Below, piece by piece: positions 52,845 through 64,000 of a DNA stretch of 64,000 bases. The position numbers and the translations under genes are program-made. Numbering within the stretch: the stretch's first letter is position 1; each line of letters begins with the position of its first letter. The notes beneath the pieces are model-generated. The model ran no database searches, had not been told where the DNA came from, and saw only the letters and a list, made by a program, of their open reading frames with translations. Source of the DNA: Buxus sempervirens (taxonomy: Eukaryota; Streptophyta; Magnoliopsida; Buxales; Buxaceae); the NCBI GenBank assembly GCA_947561395.2, contig OX387190.1, positions 42,272,392-42,336,391 of the forward strand, written 5' to 3'.

Positions 52845-52925
52845 AAGCAAATGAATGATTTGACAAGATATATTCAAGATGAGGTGCCTTGGTGTATATT
52901 ATTTGCAGATGATGTAGACATGTAG
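52845..52925 (+). pseudogene. RTE-type reverse transcriptase fragment
   Basis: The plus strand reads MNDLTRYIQDEVPWCILFAD followed by DVDM and a stop. This is the box of RTE-clade LINE reverse transcriptases that ends in the catalytic FADD motif, which is kept intact here. No further domain adjoins it. It lies opposite in strand to the cis-prenyltransferase gene. Confidence 0.7.
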
Positions 52926-52929
52926 ACTT

Positions 52930-53362
52930 GCCCAAACTAAATTTATTGTTCAAGAAGTCACCTTCATTGTTTGATAGGGCACACTTGTAAACAATAACAG
53001 GATACTAGCATGATATTTTTGCAGACGAAGATAATTTGCGAATTACTTATCTAAGGAAAATATCACAAATTTGCAACAGAAATTTAATAGAATTGCATTC
53101 TGAAACTGATTGCAGTAGCTACAAGGAAAATCTAAAAGGGCAATATAGGCCAAACTAAATTTACTGTTTAAGAAATTACCTTCATCGTTTGATATGGCAC
53201 ACTAATAAACAACAATAGGACACTAGCATGAACTTTTTGCATAGAAAGACAATTTGCAAATCATTTATCTAAGGATATATCAAAAATTTGCGTCAGGCAT
53301 GTTATAAAATTACATTCTGGAACAGAGTGCAGTAATGACAAGGAAAATCGAAAAGGGCAATG
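52930..53362. repeat. Diverged tandem duplication of about 218 bp
   Basis: CCAAACTAAATTTA occurs at 52932 and 53150. Both copies continue with GATA-GGCACACT, CACTAGCATGA or TACTAGCATGA, TTATCTAAGGA and AAAAGGGCAAT in the same order. The copies differ more than those of the 184-bp duplication nearby, so this one is older. Confidence 0.8.
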
Positions 53363-53655
53363 TACATTCATAGATACATTTACATACATGTGTTTGTGTG
53401 CAAACACATATACATTTTATATTAGAAACCAAAGAGACCAGCCAGAACACATACTTGTGCAACCAAGACAGAACTTTTGGTCCCTAAAACTGCATTATAT
53501 ATAGGTAAAGCCACAGCTGTTATTATAAAGCCAAGCATAATTTTGACAGCTATAAAACCACAGAACTTTCGATTTTACTGTTACAATTAAAATAATATTA
53601 TTATTACGCTATTTTGATATTTTCCCCTAAAGATTATATATATTCTAAATTATTT

Positions 53656-54022
53656 AGAAGCAAATGAAAATGTCTAATTTATTTGTGTCCAGCCTGTGCT
53701 TCTAATTTCTTCTTATAAAACCGAGCATAATTCTCAGAGTTGACGAACTGGAATTTATTTTATGTGAAGTATTGAATATATTATAACTAATTTTCTTTTA
53801 TTCAGAAACCAAAAGATGAAATTTCCCAGGATTTTACATAGAAGCAAATGAAAATGTCTAATTTATTTGCGTCCAGCCTGTGCTTCTAATTTCTTCTTAT
53901 AAAACCGAGCATAATTCTCAGAGTTGATGAACTGGAATTTATTTTATGTGAAGTATTGAATATATTATAACTAATTTTCTTTATTCAGAAACCAAAAGAT
54001 GAAATTTCCCAGGATTTTACAT
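53656..54022. repeat. Recent tandem duplication of about 184 bp
   Basis: AGAAGCAAATGAAAATGTCT starts at 53656 and 53840. The copies are nearly identical through ATTTCCCAGGATTTTACATA, differing by a few bases and one T. The duplication lies near the donor end of the leader intron. Confidence 0.93.
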
Positions 54023-54500
54023 ACAAACAAATTTGGAAGAAGAACTAGAGGAGGGTTTTGCCCAAACAGGCCATCCCAAATCCACATCCTCCTTCAGCTG
54101 CTGAGGCAAAAAATTACTTGATGTTTGTATCGAACTGAACAAATGAAATAACGGAAAAGAAAACAGAAATGGGGTTGGATCGGATAGAAAAATAAAGGAA
54201 AGCACGAATTGCAGTTAAAAATGAAATATAACTTACTTGGCACGTGATTGATGCGGCTTAAACAGTTTGATCGCTTGAAATCGAAGAGTCAACAGTTGAG
54301 CGGCAAAAACTCGACCGTTTTAAGGGCATACAAGATGAAAGCCTTAGTGGCTTCCGATTAGGAAATAGGGTTAAGATGTGCTTCAATAATCAAGAAATAT
54401 TTGATATTGAGCCGTTAGATTAACTCATCAGCCGCTCGCATCTTATTAATATTTCAGAAAATTTATGAAACATTTTTTGGTCCTACTTATTTTATATATA

Positions 54501-56326
54501 AACATTAACCCTTTTCTTAAAATCAATAAATTTAACAAAAACAACAAAAAGTGAACAGATTGAAGAAGGAAAGTGAATTCTGCACTCATCATCGCCCAAG
54601 AAAAAAAAATGGAGAGTTTTTATTGTTTCAAAAATCACCAATTGTTGTCCATTGAAGACACTAAAACCTCAATGTGGTTGCGTGACAGTAATATTCATAG
54701 TAGAAGGTTTAAACCTCAAAGTGGTTTGTGCATTCAGGTTTAAACATACGCATACAGAGACAAACTTACTAGGGAGATTGAGACGTACTTGAACTACCGA
54801 AAATCAAATGCTCACTAGGGCTTCTGAAGCCTCTCAGAAATCCTGCAAAATGAGAGAGCGGTAACAGATTAGAAACCTCGAGACTAACGAAACACTCTCA
54901 GAAATCCTGCAAAATGAAGGAATAGGTCCGAATTCCTAAACTCCAAGAAGCATTACCTTCTTCGGCATTTCTGTTGTCGACGGGGTGAAGTGAACACCTG
55001 TGATCATTATTTATGGTGTTCCGATCTTTAGTCTGCTCTTGAGTTTTACTGCGATACATGCCATGGAGATCGAGCAACCAGTCGATCAATTGCACGTGTA
55101 TGTGACGGAATCTTTTTTTTTTTAGGTGGAATATGTGACGGAATCTTTTGGACACGGTTAATGGGGATGGGGCTCGGCAGTGTAGCCGCTGGTATGCATG
55201 TCGCCGGTTGACGACGGGTGTCGGTTTCAGGAGCCGTTTGCGCTATGCAAGTGGCGGGCCCATGAATCGTCCGTTACGTGAACAACCTGAATTCATTACT
55301 ACCGCTCTTTCCGGCTAGCTGACAAACACTGTTGCTTTTTGCCTTTTTCTTTCTTTCTTTTTCTTCTTTATTGAAAAAGCGAACAGTTTACAAATTTACA
55401 ATAAACACGAATGGCCATGAACACTGAAATAATAAATAGAAGGAAATGAAGGACAGAGAAGAGGCCTACTCCAGCAAGGCTGACACGAGCGGATGAGCTT
55501 CGAAAAAGCTATGAGCATAAACAAATAACTGACGATCACATGAACAATTGAGGACCACACAAACATCTAGTTACCTTATAGGTTGGCAAGTAGTTGAAAT
55601 AAAGAAAATCTTCATATGCTTATATGAGAGAGACTGAGAGAGTAAAAAAAATAAAAATTGAAATGGTGATTGCTTTGGTTACTAATAAGAACTTTTTTAT
55701 TATGGGCTCGTCCGTAGGGGGTTTTAATCCTTTTTGTGTGAAAAGATAAATATATTAATTTTGCTGCATCTAGATGCCTTAAGACTGCATTATCGAGATA
55801 AATGCTTCTTGTTATGTTTCACGAGTTTCCTAATATAATGGCTGCGACTCATTTCTTCAAGGAATGAGATCATCTACAATTAAGCCTGTAAATGGACTCA
55901 ACCGTATCCATCATTGATGCATTCTCTCTCCTGCATGGGAAAATGAGAAAGTAATTTTCACTTTCTCTCCTGCATCAACCATTGGATACGGTTGATATTT
56001 TTCTCTTAACTTAAATGTTTCACTTGAGACGTACCTAAAAAAACGTAACAACTATAGGATGCTAAGCGCGAGTGCGTATCACTCTAACATCAGCCAAAAA
56101 GTGCAGGGGATGTCATCTTGACAAGTCATGCTTGCATACAAAATTGCGTCAGCCAAAATCATAATTTTCCTCTCACGTGTAACACGACAATGCAACCATG
56201 ATTTAATTTGATACAAAACTCTATTACAAACGCAAAATGTTTTTGAAGGATGAGAAGGTCACCCATTTGTCTCTTTGTTGGATCCATTCAAAACAGGTCT
56301 AGTTAATTAATTATCTTCGTTCGGAC
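54501..56326. other. Intergenic region between the cis-prenyltransferase and kinase genes
   Basis: I see no supported gene. Short minus-strand frames near 54898-55155 have no recognisable content. A palindromic pair built on CAACCGTATCCA/TGGATACGGTTG lies near 55900-55990, and the 3' untranslated region of the kinase gene occupies the right edge. Confidence 0.5.
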
Positions 56327-59112
56327 TCAGAATTGATGGCCTCCTACGCCCCTACTTTCGTGCTTTTGGTGAAGGGGAGAACGGGGATGCATAGGGGATT
56401 TGTGTCCCTTAATGGACTCCTTTGTTTTTCCCTTGATTGCTGCGATCTTCTCTAAAATGTCCACAACCTCTTTCATGCTCGGGCGAGTTTTAGGCTCCGA
56501 TCTCAGGCAATTCAGACTAAGCTGGGCGGCTTGACATGCACCCTTGAGAGGGTATTGCCCTTCCAATCGTGAGTCCATTACCATGGTTTTAAGCTTTCTT
56601 CCGTCTGACAGATATGGCTTCGCCCAGTCCACCAAGTTAGTTTGGGCGCTCGGACGGTTTGTGTCGAGCGCCCGCAGGCCTGATAGCATCTCAAGCAACA
56701 CCACACCAAAGCCATATACATCGCTCTGCACATACAAATGGCCTGTCCAACACAAAAAAACCCATTAGTGATTTAAGGTTTCGATCTGAGATCAAAGGCA
56801 TGAACACAAGGCTAGCTAGCTGGAATCTTCAAAACCAGAGAGACGAGTCAAGGAATTACGTACCTGTGGCTATATATTCCGGAGCTGCATAACCATAGGT
56901 ACCCATTATGCGTGTGGTCACGTGTGAGTCTCCGGCAGAGGGACCCAACTTCGCCAAGCCAAAATCGGATAGTTTTGCATTGTAGTTCTAACAGACAATT
57001 TTCAAACTTCAGTTTTGGTTAATCCCCCATTCATTAAGGTACTCCAACACTGATAGAAGTCGAGAAATTAAGAGAAAGTTTTACCCCATCAAGCAAGATA
57101 TTGGAAGACTTGAAGTCTCTGTAGATGACTTTCTTCTCCAACATATGCAAAAAAGCCAGTCCTCGAGCCGCTCCTATCAATATCTTGAGCCTTATGTCCC
57201 ATGAAAGAGGTTCAAAAATCGAATTCCCTGAATGACCAACAAGGTATATTATATAGTTAAAAAGAGAGAACCGACACACGAGCTTGATATATATATTTGA
57301 AGAAGATCATATATATATAGCAGTGTGTGTATGCGTGCATGTCTGGGCTACTAGTTCTTACTTCTGAAAAGGTGGTTTTCCAAGCTTCCCTTCTGCATGA
57401 ACTCATAGACCAGGAGGAGCTCTGTGTCCTCCCAGCAATATCCTAAAAGCTTAACAAGGTTGGGATGGGAAAGCCGGCCTAAGAAGCTCACTTCCGACTG
57501 CACTCATAAACCAGACTAACAAAAGACATCAACAGGAGAATCAAGAAAAACCAAGTATATATATTGAAAGCTAAAGCATATAACATACATAATCATTGGG
57601 AATCAAACTTAATTACGCTTACGAGAATCATATATTGACTCAATATTGATCAAATACAGCGCATTCACCACAGGAATTCACATGCATAAGAATAAGTTTA
57701 ATATACAGACAAATAACCCCTTCATGTATAATATTTTTACTATCTCCTAAACTGATTCACTGCAGTCTTGGTTTATACACACCTCTGGTTTGTTGGGTGA
57801 TTAGTGAAGTGTTTTACATTAGTCGCTTACAAGTTGGGTAGGAATTTTGACTGGTCTCATCATATATATTGGGAATGAAATTAAATGACCAAGTGTTGGA
57901 TTATGAACCAAGGTTTGAGGGGCAGGAAAAGGTTGTGGAATTATTAATTCTCAGCATGTAGGCCAAGCCTACCCAAATTGCATCAATATCTAGAAGCACT
58001 GGGTGCACATCACATACAGTTAACCCTTTACGAAGAAACATGATTTTTTTTAATGCTTGTCCATTTCAAGTAACAATTGAATCTCATGAACATCTTGCGA
58101 CAAATATGATAAATAAATTCATAATATGCCAGACCTAAGAAAATCAATCTTTTTATATGCAATTAAATTATATTAAATATATCTAAGAGCAATAAGAGAG
58201 AGAGAAATGAAGGCGAATTAATAGCCAAAAAAGAAATAAATGAATGAAACATGAGTGCTTGCAGAATATTCGTATAGTTCTATTATTTGTAGTTCTATTA
58301 TAAATAACCATGACAGAGAAAAGCTATCAAAATTAAATAACAAACTACAGTAATTGAAGATTACTTGTATATATGATCTGTCCAATTTTCCGATTAATTA
58401 CCTGCCATTGTTCCAATCCTTGCACGCTCTCGTCATTGAGTTTCTTTACAGCGACGATTATTCCGGTACCGGGCTTAGATGGTGCGAGCGTCTTCTCGTC
58501 AACCCAACCCTTGTAGACCCTCCCAAACCCACCCTCGCCCAGCACCGAATCTGGTCTGAAGTTTCTCGTTACGCTCCTTAATTCTGCAAAACTGTATATT
58601 TTCAAGTCCGGGTCTGGCAAGATTGTCCCGATTTCGTCCAGGTTTCCGCTCGCCGCCGGGAACTGATTGCTGCTCAATCCCGAAAGTCCATTTTCTCGGC
58701 TGTTGTTCGACGTCCCTACGGAGTGAATCGGATCCACACACAGAAAAAGAGAAAAAAAAAAAAAGGTTCAAATTAGGGGTTTTAATCTTGGTTGAGAAAT
58801 CAAAATAGGAAGCTTTTCCTTTCTGGGTACGGAGTGAATCGAGGGAAAATAAAAAGAAGGGATAAGAAACTATTTGAGATTCATCAGGAAAGCAAAACAG
58901 GAATTTCTTTTTAAGGAAGAGGAGAAAATCAGTAGAATAAAATCACGAAAAATAAACGAAAACCTTCAAAAGGAACATTAAGAAAAACTTGAAGAAGGAA
59001 ATGAACAGAAACGGCAGGAGAAGATGTTTTTGTTAATTTGATTACCTGAAGTTGAAGCTCGGGTGGTGCTCGTGCTTGCGCTATCAACTCGGATTCCCCA
59101 GCAATTCCCCAT
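56327..59112 (-). CDS. Receptor-like cytoplasmic kinase, RLCK-VII (APK1/PBL type)
   Basis: Six exons in coding order, 59046-59112, 58402-58715, 57362-57497, 57085-57227, 56864-56987 and 56327-56742, join in frame to 399 residues, the usual size of this subfamily. The N terminus MGNCWG fits N-myristoylation at Gly2 and palmitoylation at Cys4, which would place the protein at the plasma membrane; there is no signal peptide or membrane segment. The kinase domain has the loop [11 protein letters not shown] (82-92), VAVKKL with Lys113, [14 protein letters not shown] (Asp210, with Tyr in place of His, the subfamily VII signature), SDFGLAK (228-230) and APEY (255-258), so it should be active. Relatives act downstream of immune and developmental receptors. 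The Ser/Pro/His-rich tail after about 375 is variable. I cannot say which PBL member it is. Confidence 0.95.
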
Positions 59113-60465
59113 ATCGAATTCGTTTTGTGTTGGAGACTATCTTAGGGCAGCATAGGTTGACATTTTTTTTCTCTGTTCCTGGTCAGGGAAAAGAGGGAGC
59201 GTAAGAGTCTAAGGGCAGAGAAGGGAGGGAGTAGATTCCGATGATTCCGATCGACTTCTTTCGAGGAAGAAATTTCAAAAATATATTAATGCATTGACTT
59301 AAGCTCTCGCTCTTCCTCGGCTCAACTCTTCCGTGTTTATGTATCAGTTTTTTACCGTCAAAAACAGACTGTTCCTCCTCTGTAAGGAGTAAGAACTGAC
59401 GAGGAATCGAGCTCATTTGCTTTGAACAGACAACCCTTTTCACATCCAAGCAGGACCTTCTGTTGACTTTCTTTTGCGTCCCTGAAGATTGATGGAGTCA
59501 ACGAACCAATGGTGGTATTACTACTCTCCTTATAATAATCAGGTTCCGTACATCATTTAATTATTAAATAATGAGTACACTTACCTCTCTTCCGTCAACG
59601 GAAGTTTTACTCAGGCGGAGTTCCATGGTGCTTGAAGCGGGCGGCAGCCCACCCTAAAATTAAAAAACACCTCACAAGTATGCTTGTACAAATAAAATTT
59701 TACCCCTCTAAAAGTTTTGAAGTGCCCATACAGCATCTCAATTCTCTCAATTGGTTGGTGTAATCCATTTCTTAATGATGATCTAACCATCAAACCATAA
59801 GCTTACTGGAGTTCGATGGGGTTGTCTATTCTCCTATCCTAGTCCAAGCATTCTTCATTACCATAGGTAATGTTGAGAGAGAATATTTTGCTATGCACTT
59901 TATTAAGAAAAAATTACCAGTTTGAATGGGTGATGAATGTGAAAATCATTAGAGGTTTCAGAGCATGAAGAGCCATCCAGTGCACTTTTAGGTTTCTTTT
60001 TTTTTTCTTACGTCTGATTCTATCAACTATTTACATTTATCAATGAGAGGAAAACTACTGTTATTTTTATTATGATCATTTTAGTTCAAGAATTTACTAT
60101 GTCCACTCAAAATAAAATTCCTAACTATGCCACTGGACTTCTTGATAATTGAATCAGTAACTCAGTGTATCTTTTTGAATTCGATTATTTTTGACAGCTT
60201 GTCACTCAATATGTTGTTAAAGAGAAGAACTGAAAGAAGAAAAAAATTGAAAACCATGATGTTGCAACAGATCCGACAGCCATAACTTATGAATCAAGAT
60301 TGCTTTCTATCTAACTCACCTCATGTAAGTTAAGGATGGGCAAATTTATCTTTTAGTAGCTTGTTATTTAAACTTTAAAGGAAAGAATATTTTCATCATC
60401 ACCGCTAAAATTTTAACTTCAGTTAGCTAAAAGGGAGATATATCAAATTATGTGATTCCTTTAGG
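59113..60465. other. Upstream region of the kinase gene
   Basis: It contains the kinase promoter and leader. A minus-strand frame at 59183-59449 lies in the leader or promoter and shows no family features. No other gene is seen. Confidence 0.5.
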
Positions 60466-60714
60466 ATGATCTGCCAAAAAATAAGGAATCACTTTGGAAC
60501 ATTAGGGGTTCATCCAAGGTGCTTTAAAATCGTACATCCCCGTCGGTTTGAATGTTTTATATTGTACTATAAAATCGACGAGTGTTCAATTAAGTTCATT
60601 TCTTCTGGTGCTAAAATCCAATGGTTTAGTGAATCTACTGGCTGGAGCATCCGTCCATTTGTTTCCTCTGGTGCCACTCGGTGGTACAAGAGGAAACGGA
60701 CTCGTTAGACTCCA

Positions 60715-60880
60715 ATGAAAAACTAATTTTGTGGCAGACTCCTTGGCAAGCTTTGCTTTAAATTCCTATTCTCGTGTTTAGGTCAATCGGCCTCCTGATT
60801 TTATATTTACCTTTCTTAGTGCTGATTATATGGGAGGCTCAAATGTAAGATTGGAGTAATGAAATGGTTTTTACAATTTT
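60715..60880 (+). pseudogene. Retroelement RNase H-like C-terminal fragment
   Basis: The plus strand gives NFVADSLASFALNSYSRV, which matches the C-terminal helix of the RNase H-like domain in plant LINE-type elements (an NxVADSLAxxAL pattern). In another frame RPPDFIFTFLSADYMGG follows, the kind of residues that often come after that helix. Stops and frame changes show that it is a relic. Upstream sequence from 60466 may belong to it. Confidence 0.45.
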
Positions 60881-62139
60881 TTACGAAAAAAAGGAAGATG
60901 AGTCAACTTGGCCACTACACATTATTATGCCCTCAACTCCCACTTCACATCCTGTAGAACATTTATCTACAACCTTATTTACAGTTTTTCACAAAATTGT
61001 TTAAAAATTTACAATTATACCATTCGTAGTACAGATGGCATTACCCCTACGCAACGTTATAGATAAAGATCCTACTAGATCTCAATTGCCTTTTCATTGG
61101 AACGAATCTGCCTCGGCTTCGTAAATTTCTTCGATCCTTCTTTGTTTTGCTTAGTCACGGTGATGGAAAATTCTAGGCTCTTTCGTCCATGCGACTTATA
61201 TCATACATGTGGGGCATCCGATTCGTGATTTTGGACATCTTCCATTCTTTCCTCCTCTACTTTAACCATAAAAAGAGCCATATTAGGTTGAGGAACAGCC
61301 CTTTTTTTTTTTTTTTTTTTTGGGGTAAACTGGTTAAGGAACAACTTCTTCTTTATCTTTTGATTAATATAATTTATTCTCCATCGAATAATTATCGTCG
61401 CCGGCCACAATTGGCCCCACCACATACCTGACCCCCTAACTCGGGTTGACTTTACTTCAGGATTGACTGGACAGCACATCAGAAAATAAATAATTGCTCC
61501 CGCAACACGTAAAGTTTGACCGAAATTTCTCCGCGTCCCGATGGAAGCGGAGACAGGAGCCGGAATTCAGCGGTTTTTCTTTTTCCTTTTTTTTTTTTGC
61601 CCTTTCAACATATTCGTGTCTTATTAAGAACATTATTATGAATTTAAAGTAGAGAAATCCCTCATCATTTTTCACATAAAATAAGGTTGTGTTTTAATAT
61701 TCTTATATGTTTATGCTTTGTTTGGGGTGTGGGTCCCCCTGTTTATTCATAGAGTAGAATGTGGCAGATGAGTACATGTTTATTCATATAGTTTTTTTTT
61801 TATCATATTTTAAAACATTATATTCTGTTATTGGAAAAAAAAACATAAATATGACCTCCGGGATGGACGGGGTTAGACAATGACTATATCACTTGGATAT
61901 GGTCAGCAACCCAATTAGAGCCCCGCTTAAGCCCACGTAGTGATCAACCCCCACTTATAAGGTCAAAGACTTTAGCCAGATATTTCCCCTCCTTTTTTTG
62001 AATGCCCTTTGAAAATTTTTGCAAACTTGTATATATATTCTTACTGATTAACCAATCATGACTTACACAATCCAAGGTTTTATTGTTTCGGTGTGCTGTC
62101 AAAACGCCAGAAAATTTAAAATGGGCAAAAATTGGGTTT
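60881..62139. other. Gene-poor spacer
   Basis: AT-rich sequence with a long poly(T) tract at about 61303-61321 followed by GGGGTAAAC and shorter T runs. I see no gene or classifiable element. Confidence 0.55.
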
Positions 62140-62370
62140 TTTTTGGATTTTGGGGAAATTTCGCGCGGTGCGCCACCCATTTCGCTAATAAAAATTAAAT
62201 AAATTTGCATTTTTCTTCTCTGTTTCGCCCATTTCGCTCGACACGTCACCCCGTTTCACCAAAAAATCACCAAGAAAATTACCCTGGCGAATTCCCTCAG
62301 CGAAATGCGTCGCTGGAGGGGAAAAAATCGAAATTTCGGCGACACGCCACGAAACTCAAAACACTAATAC
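62140..62370. repeat. AAATTTCG/GGCG-rich repeat segment
   Basis: Words such as GGGAAATTTCGCGCGGTGCG, CATTTCGC and GAAATTTCGGCGACACGCC recur, partly in inverted order. The style resembles 38225-38475 and suggests a dispersed repeat family of unknown class. Confidence 0.4.
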
Positions 62371-62769
62371 AATCGTTTATGTAAGGGTTTGGGTGTGAAC
62401 ATGGTGCCACCCTTAGTTATAGTCTTAACAAAAATGTTATTTAAGTCAACAAACTAATTCTTATAAAAGAAATTTTGAAAAAAATATTTAGGGAACATAC
62501 CATTTCGACCAGAAGAATTTATTTTGGAACTGGAATTGTTTTTCACGTCTATCTACTGCAAATACCTAGCCCGAACTCAAACAATAATGTTTGGGTTGGG
62601 TTTGGGTTAAGTGGGTTTGGGTGAGAGCGGGTCAACGACAAGTTTGGGCTAATAAATCCTAGATTGGGTTGAGCCTAAACTCTCATAACCCGACCCAAAC
62701 CGCCCTACTTACACCTCTACATGTAACCTACAAAAAATGTATACGTAATAATACAATCATAACTCTTAT

Positions 62770-63485
62770 GTTGCGTTTGGCATTGCTTTTTACTTATTGT
62801 TTCAAAAAGCAAGAAAAGCAATTACATTGCTTTTGCTTCCATGAAGATCTTTTCGAAAAGTAAAACCATTTGGTTCACGTTTGCCTTTTGTTCAAAAAAG
62901 AAAAAAAAACATATTTGGTAATATAAAAAACATAATTGCTTCTTGGCCAATATTACGTCAAATGTATTATTATGACAAAGGTGGGTGGCAGTAATAGATA
63001 TATGATGGGTGGTAGTAATGAAAGTAATGGTGATGGTTTTGGTGTAGGTGGCAATGATGATGGTGGTAGGGGTAGATGGTGCGTGACTATAGTCATGATG
63101 CGGCTCTCGGGGTGGTAGTATTATAGGTCGAAGGTAGTTGGATTGTTGTTGGTGGTTGTAGTGGTGGGGGTAATGGGTAGTGGTGAGCGGTGGTGGTGGA
63201 TGGTGGTGAATGTAATTGGTACTAGTAATGGTGGATGATGTGTAATGTTGGGTAGATAAGTGGTGTTAGTAGTGATGCCCATGATGAAAAGCAAGGGTGG
63301 ATGGTGGTTGGTATCGGTAGTAAGTGGCAATGGTTGTGTGAATACGCTGTTGGTATGAGATTAGTAACAATAAGTAAAACAAGAAAAAAAAATGAAAAAC
63401 AAAAACAAACATGCTTGTTGTTTCAAAAAGCTTGATTTTGCTTAAATAAGCAAAGAAACAAAAGTAAAAAGCAATGCCAAATGCA
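62770..63485. mobile_element. Non-autonomous element with about 25-bp terminal inverted repeats and TGG-rich core
   Basis: GTTGCGTTTGGCATTGCTTT at 62770-62789, continuing to 62795, mirrors the sequence ending at 63485. The arms differ at only a few positions (TGCGTTTGG against TGCATTTGG), and TTTCAAAAAGC occurs just inside both arms. The core (62975-63345) is built from degenerate GGTGGTAATG-type repeats, so the frames in it are artefacts. The ends beginning with GTGCGTTTGG resemble those of hAT or PIF-type plant MITEs, but no target duplication was fixed. Confidence 0.65.
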
Positions 63486-64000
63486 CCCTCATGGAGATGA
63501 GTTATTATTGTAGAGACGAGAAAAAGTATTCCAAGAATCAGAAGTGATGTTTAATCGTTATAATAGAATGTTAACCATCGTTGTCACACGGCACGGCACA
63601 ATATTATAAATCCAGGAAAGCCATTCGGGTGCTTGCCAGCGAACCAATCGCGACCTAATGACACATTCAAAACCCTACAACCAACTAAAGCTGCCACTCT
63701 TTGAAATCTAGATAAATCATGTATTAGATTTACAAACGGAATTTTCCCCTCCTTTTTTTTTTATTTTTCACCTAAAAATTAGGATACATTAATCTGTACA
63801 AGACCTCCCACTAATCTTCTACAACATAATTGGTTAAGGCTGTGCACCCTCTTTTCCTACTCATCCTCCGAGAGCTGCAACACCACTAATCCCTTGTCAA
63901 CTAAATTAGCGAGGAAAAAGGCAAGAAAAAGTAAAAAAAAATTTGAATAACTCCATTATTCTCAGAGCTGCAATGCCAAATCCGGCTGCACAGTTGAACT
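63486..64000. other. Right-end spacer
   Basis: No gene is seen in the last 500 bases. A short duplication of AGAGCTGCAA-type sequence (63871 and 63964) is present. Confidence 0.5.

Larger units (their letters stand above)
52089..54236 (-). other. Probable 5' leader intron of the cis-prenyltransferase gene
   Basis: A strong donor (CCAA/GTAAGTT, cut after 54237) and the acceptor ending at 52089 bracket 2148 bases. A TATA-like TATATATAAA at about 54490-54500 upstream would allow a leader exon of roughly 230 bases. The intron holds two different tandem duplications and a reverse transcriptase fragment, listed separately. Confidence 0.55.

Noticed and set aside
56327..59112. Full receptor kinase with an ectodomain
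   Set aside because: The protein starts with an acylation signal and has no signal peptide or membrane segment; the VIYRDFK signature fits RLCK-VII.
7580..59112. Functional cluster linking NPC1, cis-prenyltransferase and the kinase
   Set aside because: Sterol transport and dolichol synthesis share only isoprenoid chemistry. The spacing is large and nothing in the sequence shows common control.
59183..59449. Minus-strand frame of 88 codons upstream of the kinase
   Set aside because: It lies in the leader or promoter of the kinase gene and has no recognisable domain. At most it is an upstream open frame.
62936..63330. Gly/Ser-rich and Thr/His/Pro-rich frames
   Set aside because: They are translations of the degenerate TGG repeat inside the inverted-repeat element.
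1..64000. CRISPR array, operon or bacterial-type system
   Set aside because: The window is plant nuclear DNA with spliced genes. Its regular repeats are tandem duplications without unique spacers.

Overview
This window is nuclear DNA from a flowering plant. It is AT-rich, its genes have many GT-AG introns, and it carries plant protein families (an RWP-RK/PB1 NIN-like protein, a receptor-like cytoplasmic kinase of subfamily VII, a plant Niemann-Pick C1 protein and a cis-prenyltransferase). It also holds a plant Au-type SINE, LINE fragments and small terminal-inverted-repeat elements. I cannot name the species. The long introns of the NPC1 gene are compatible with a eudicot or an early-diverging angiosperm.

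Layout: (1) 1417-5400, + strand: a four-exon NIN-like transcription factor (943 aa) with an intact GAF-like region, RWP-RK and PB1. (2) 6544-7100: a MITE-like element with 15-bp inverted repeats. (3) 7580-46685, - strand: one very large NPC1 gene. I could join 39 exons with a continuous reading frame and GT-AG junctions into a 1293-aa protein. Its introns hold retroelement debris (an RTE-type reverse transcriptase relic, LINE fragments, an Au-like SINE), a foldback, tandem duplications and microsatellites. (4) 46928-47135: four tandem copies of a 52-bp unit just upstream of NPC1. (5) 51147-52067, - strand: an intronless coding region for a dehydrodolichyl diphosphate synthase-like cis-prenyltransferase, with a probable leader intron reaching 54237. 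(6) 56327-59112, - strand: a six-exon RLCK-VII kinase (399 aa) with an N-terminal acylation signal. (7) 59113-64000: gene-poor DNA with repeat fragments and a roughly 720-bp inverted-repeat element.

The four genes do not form a unit. They act in nitrate-responsive transcription, endomembrane sterol transport, dolichol precursor synthesis and kinase signalling, as is usual for unrelated plant neighbours. I saw no undescribed multi-gene system. The points most worth a second look are the 52-bp promoter-side array of NPC1, the inverted-repeat element at the right end, the tandem acceptors in the NIN-like gene and the repeated duplications inside introns. All positions and reading frames were worked out by hand from the sequence, and family assignments rest on recognised motifs, not on a database search.
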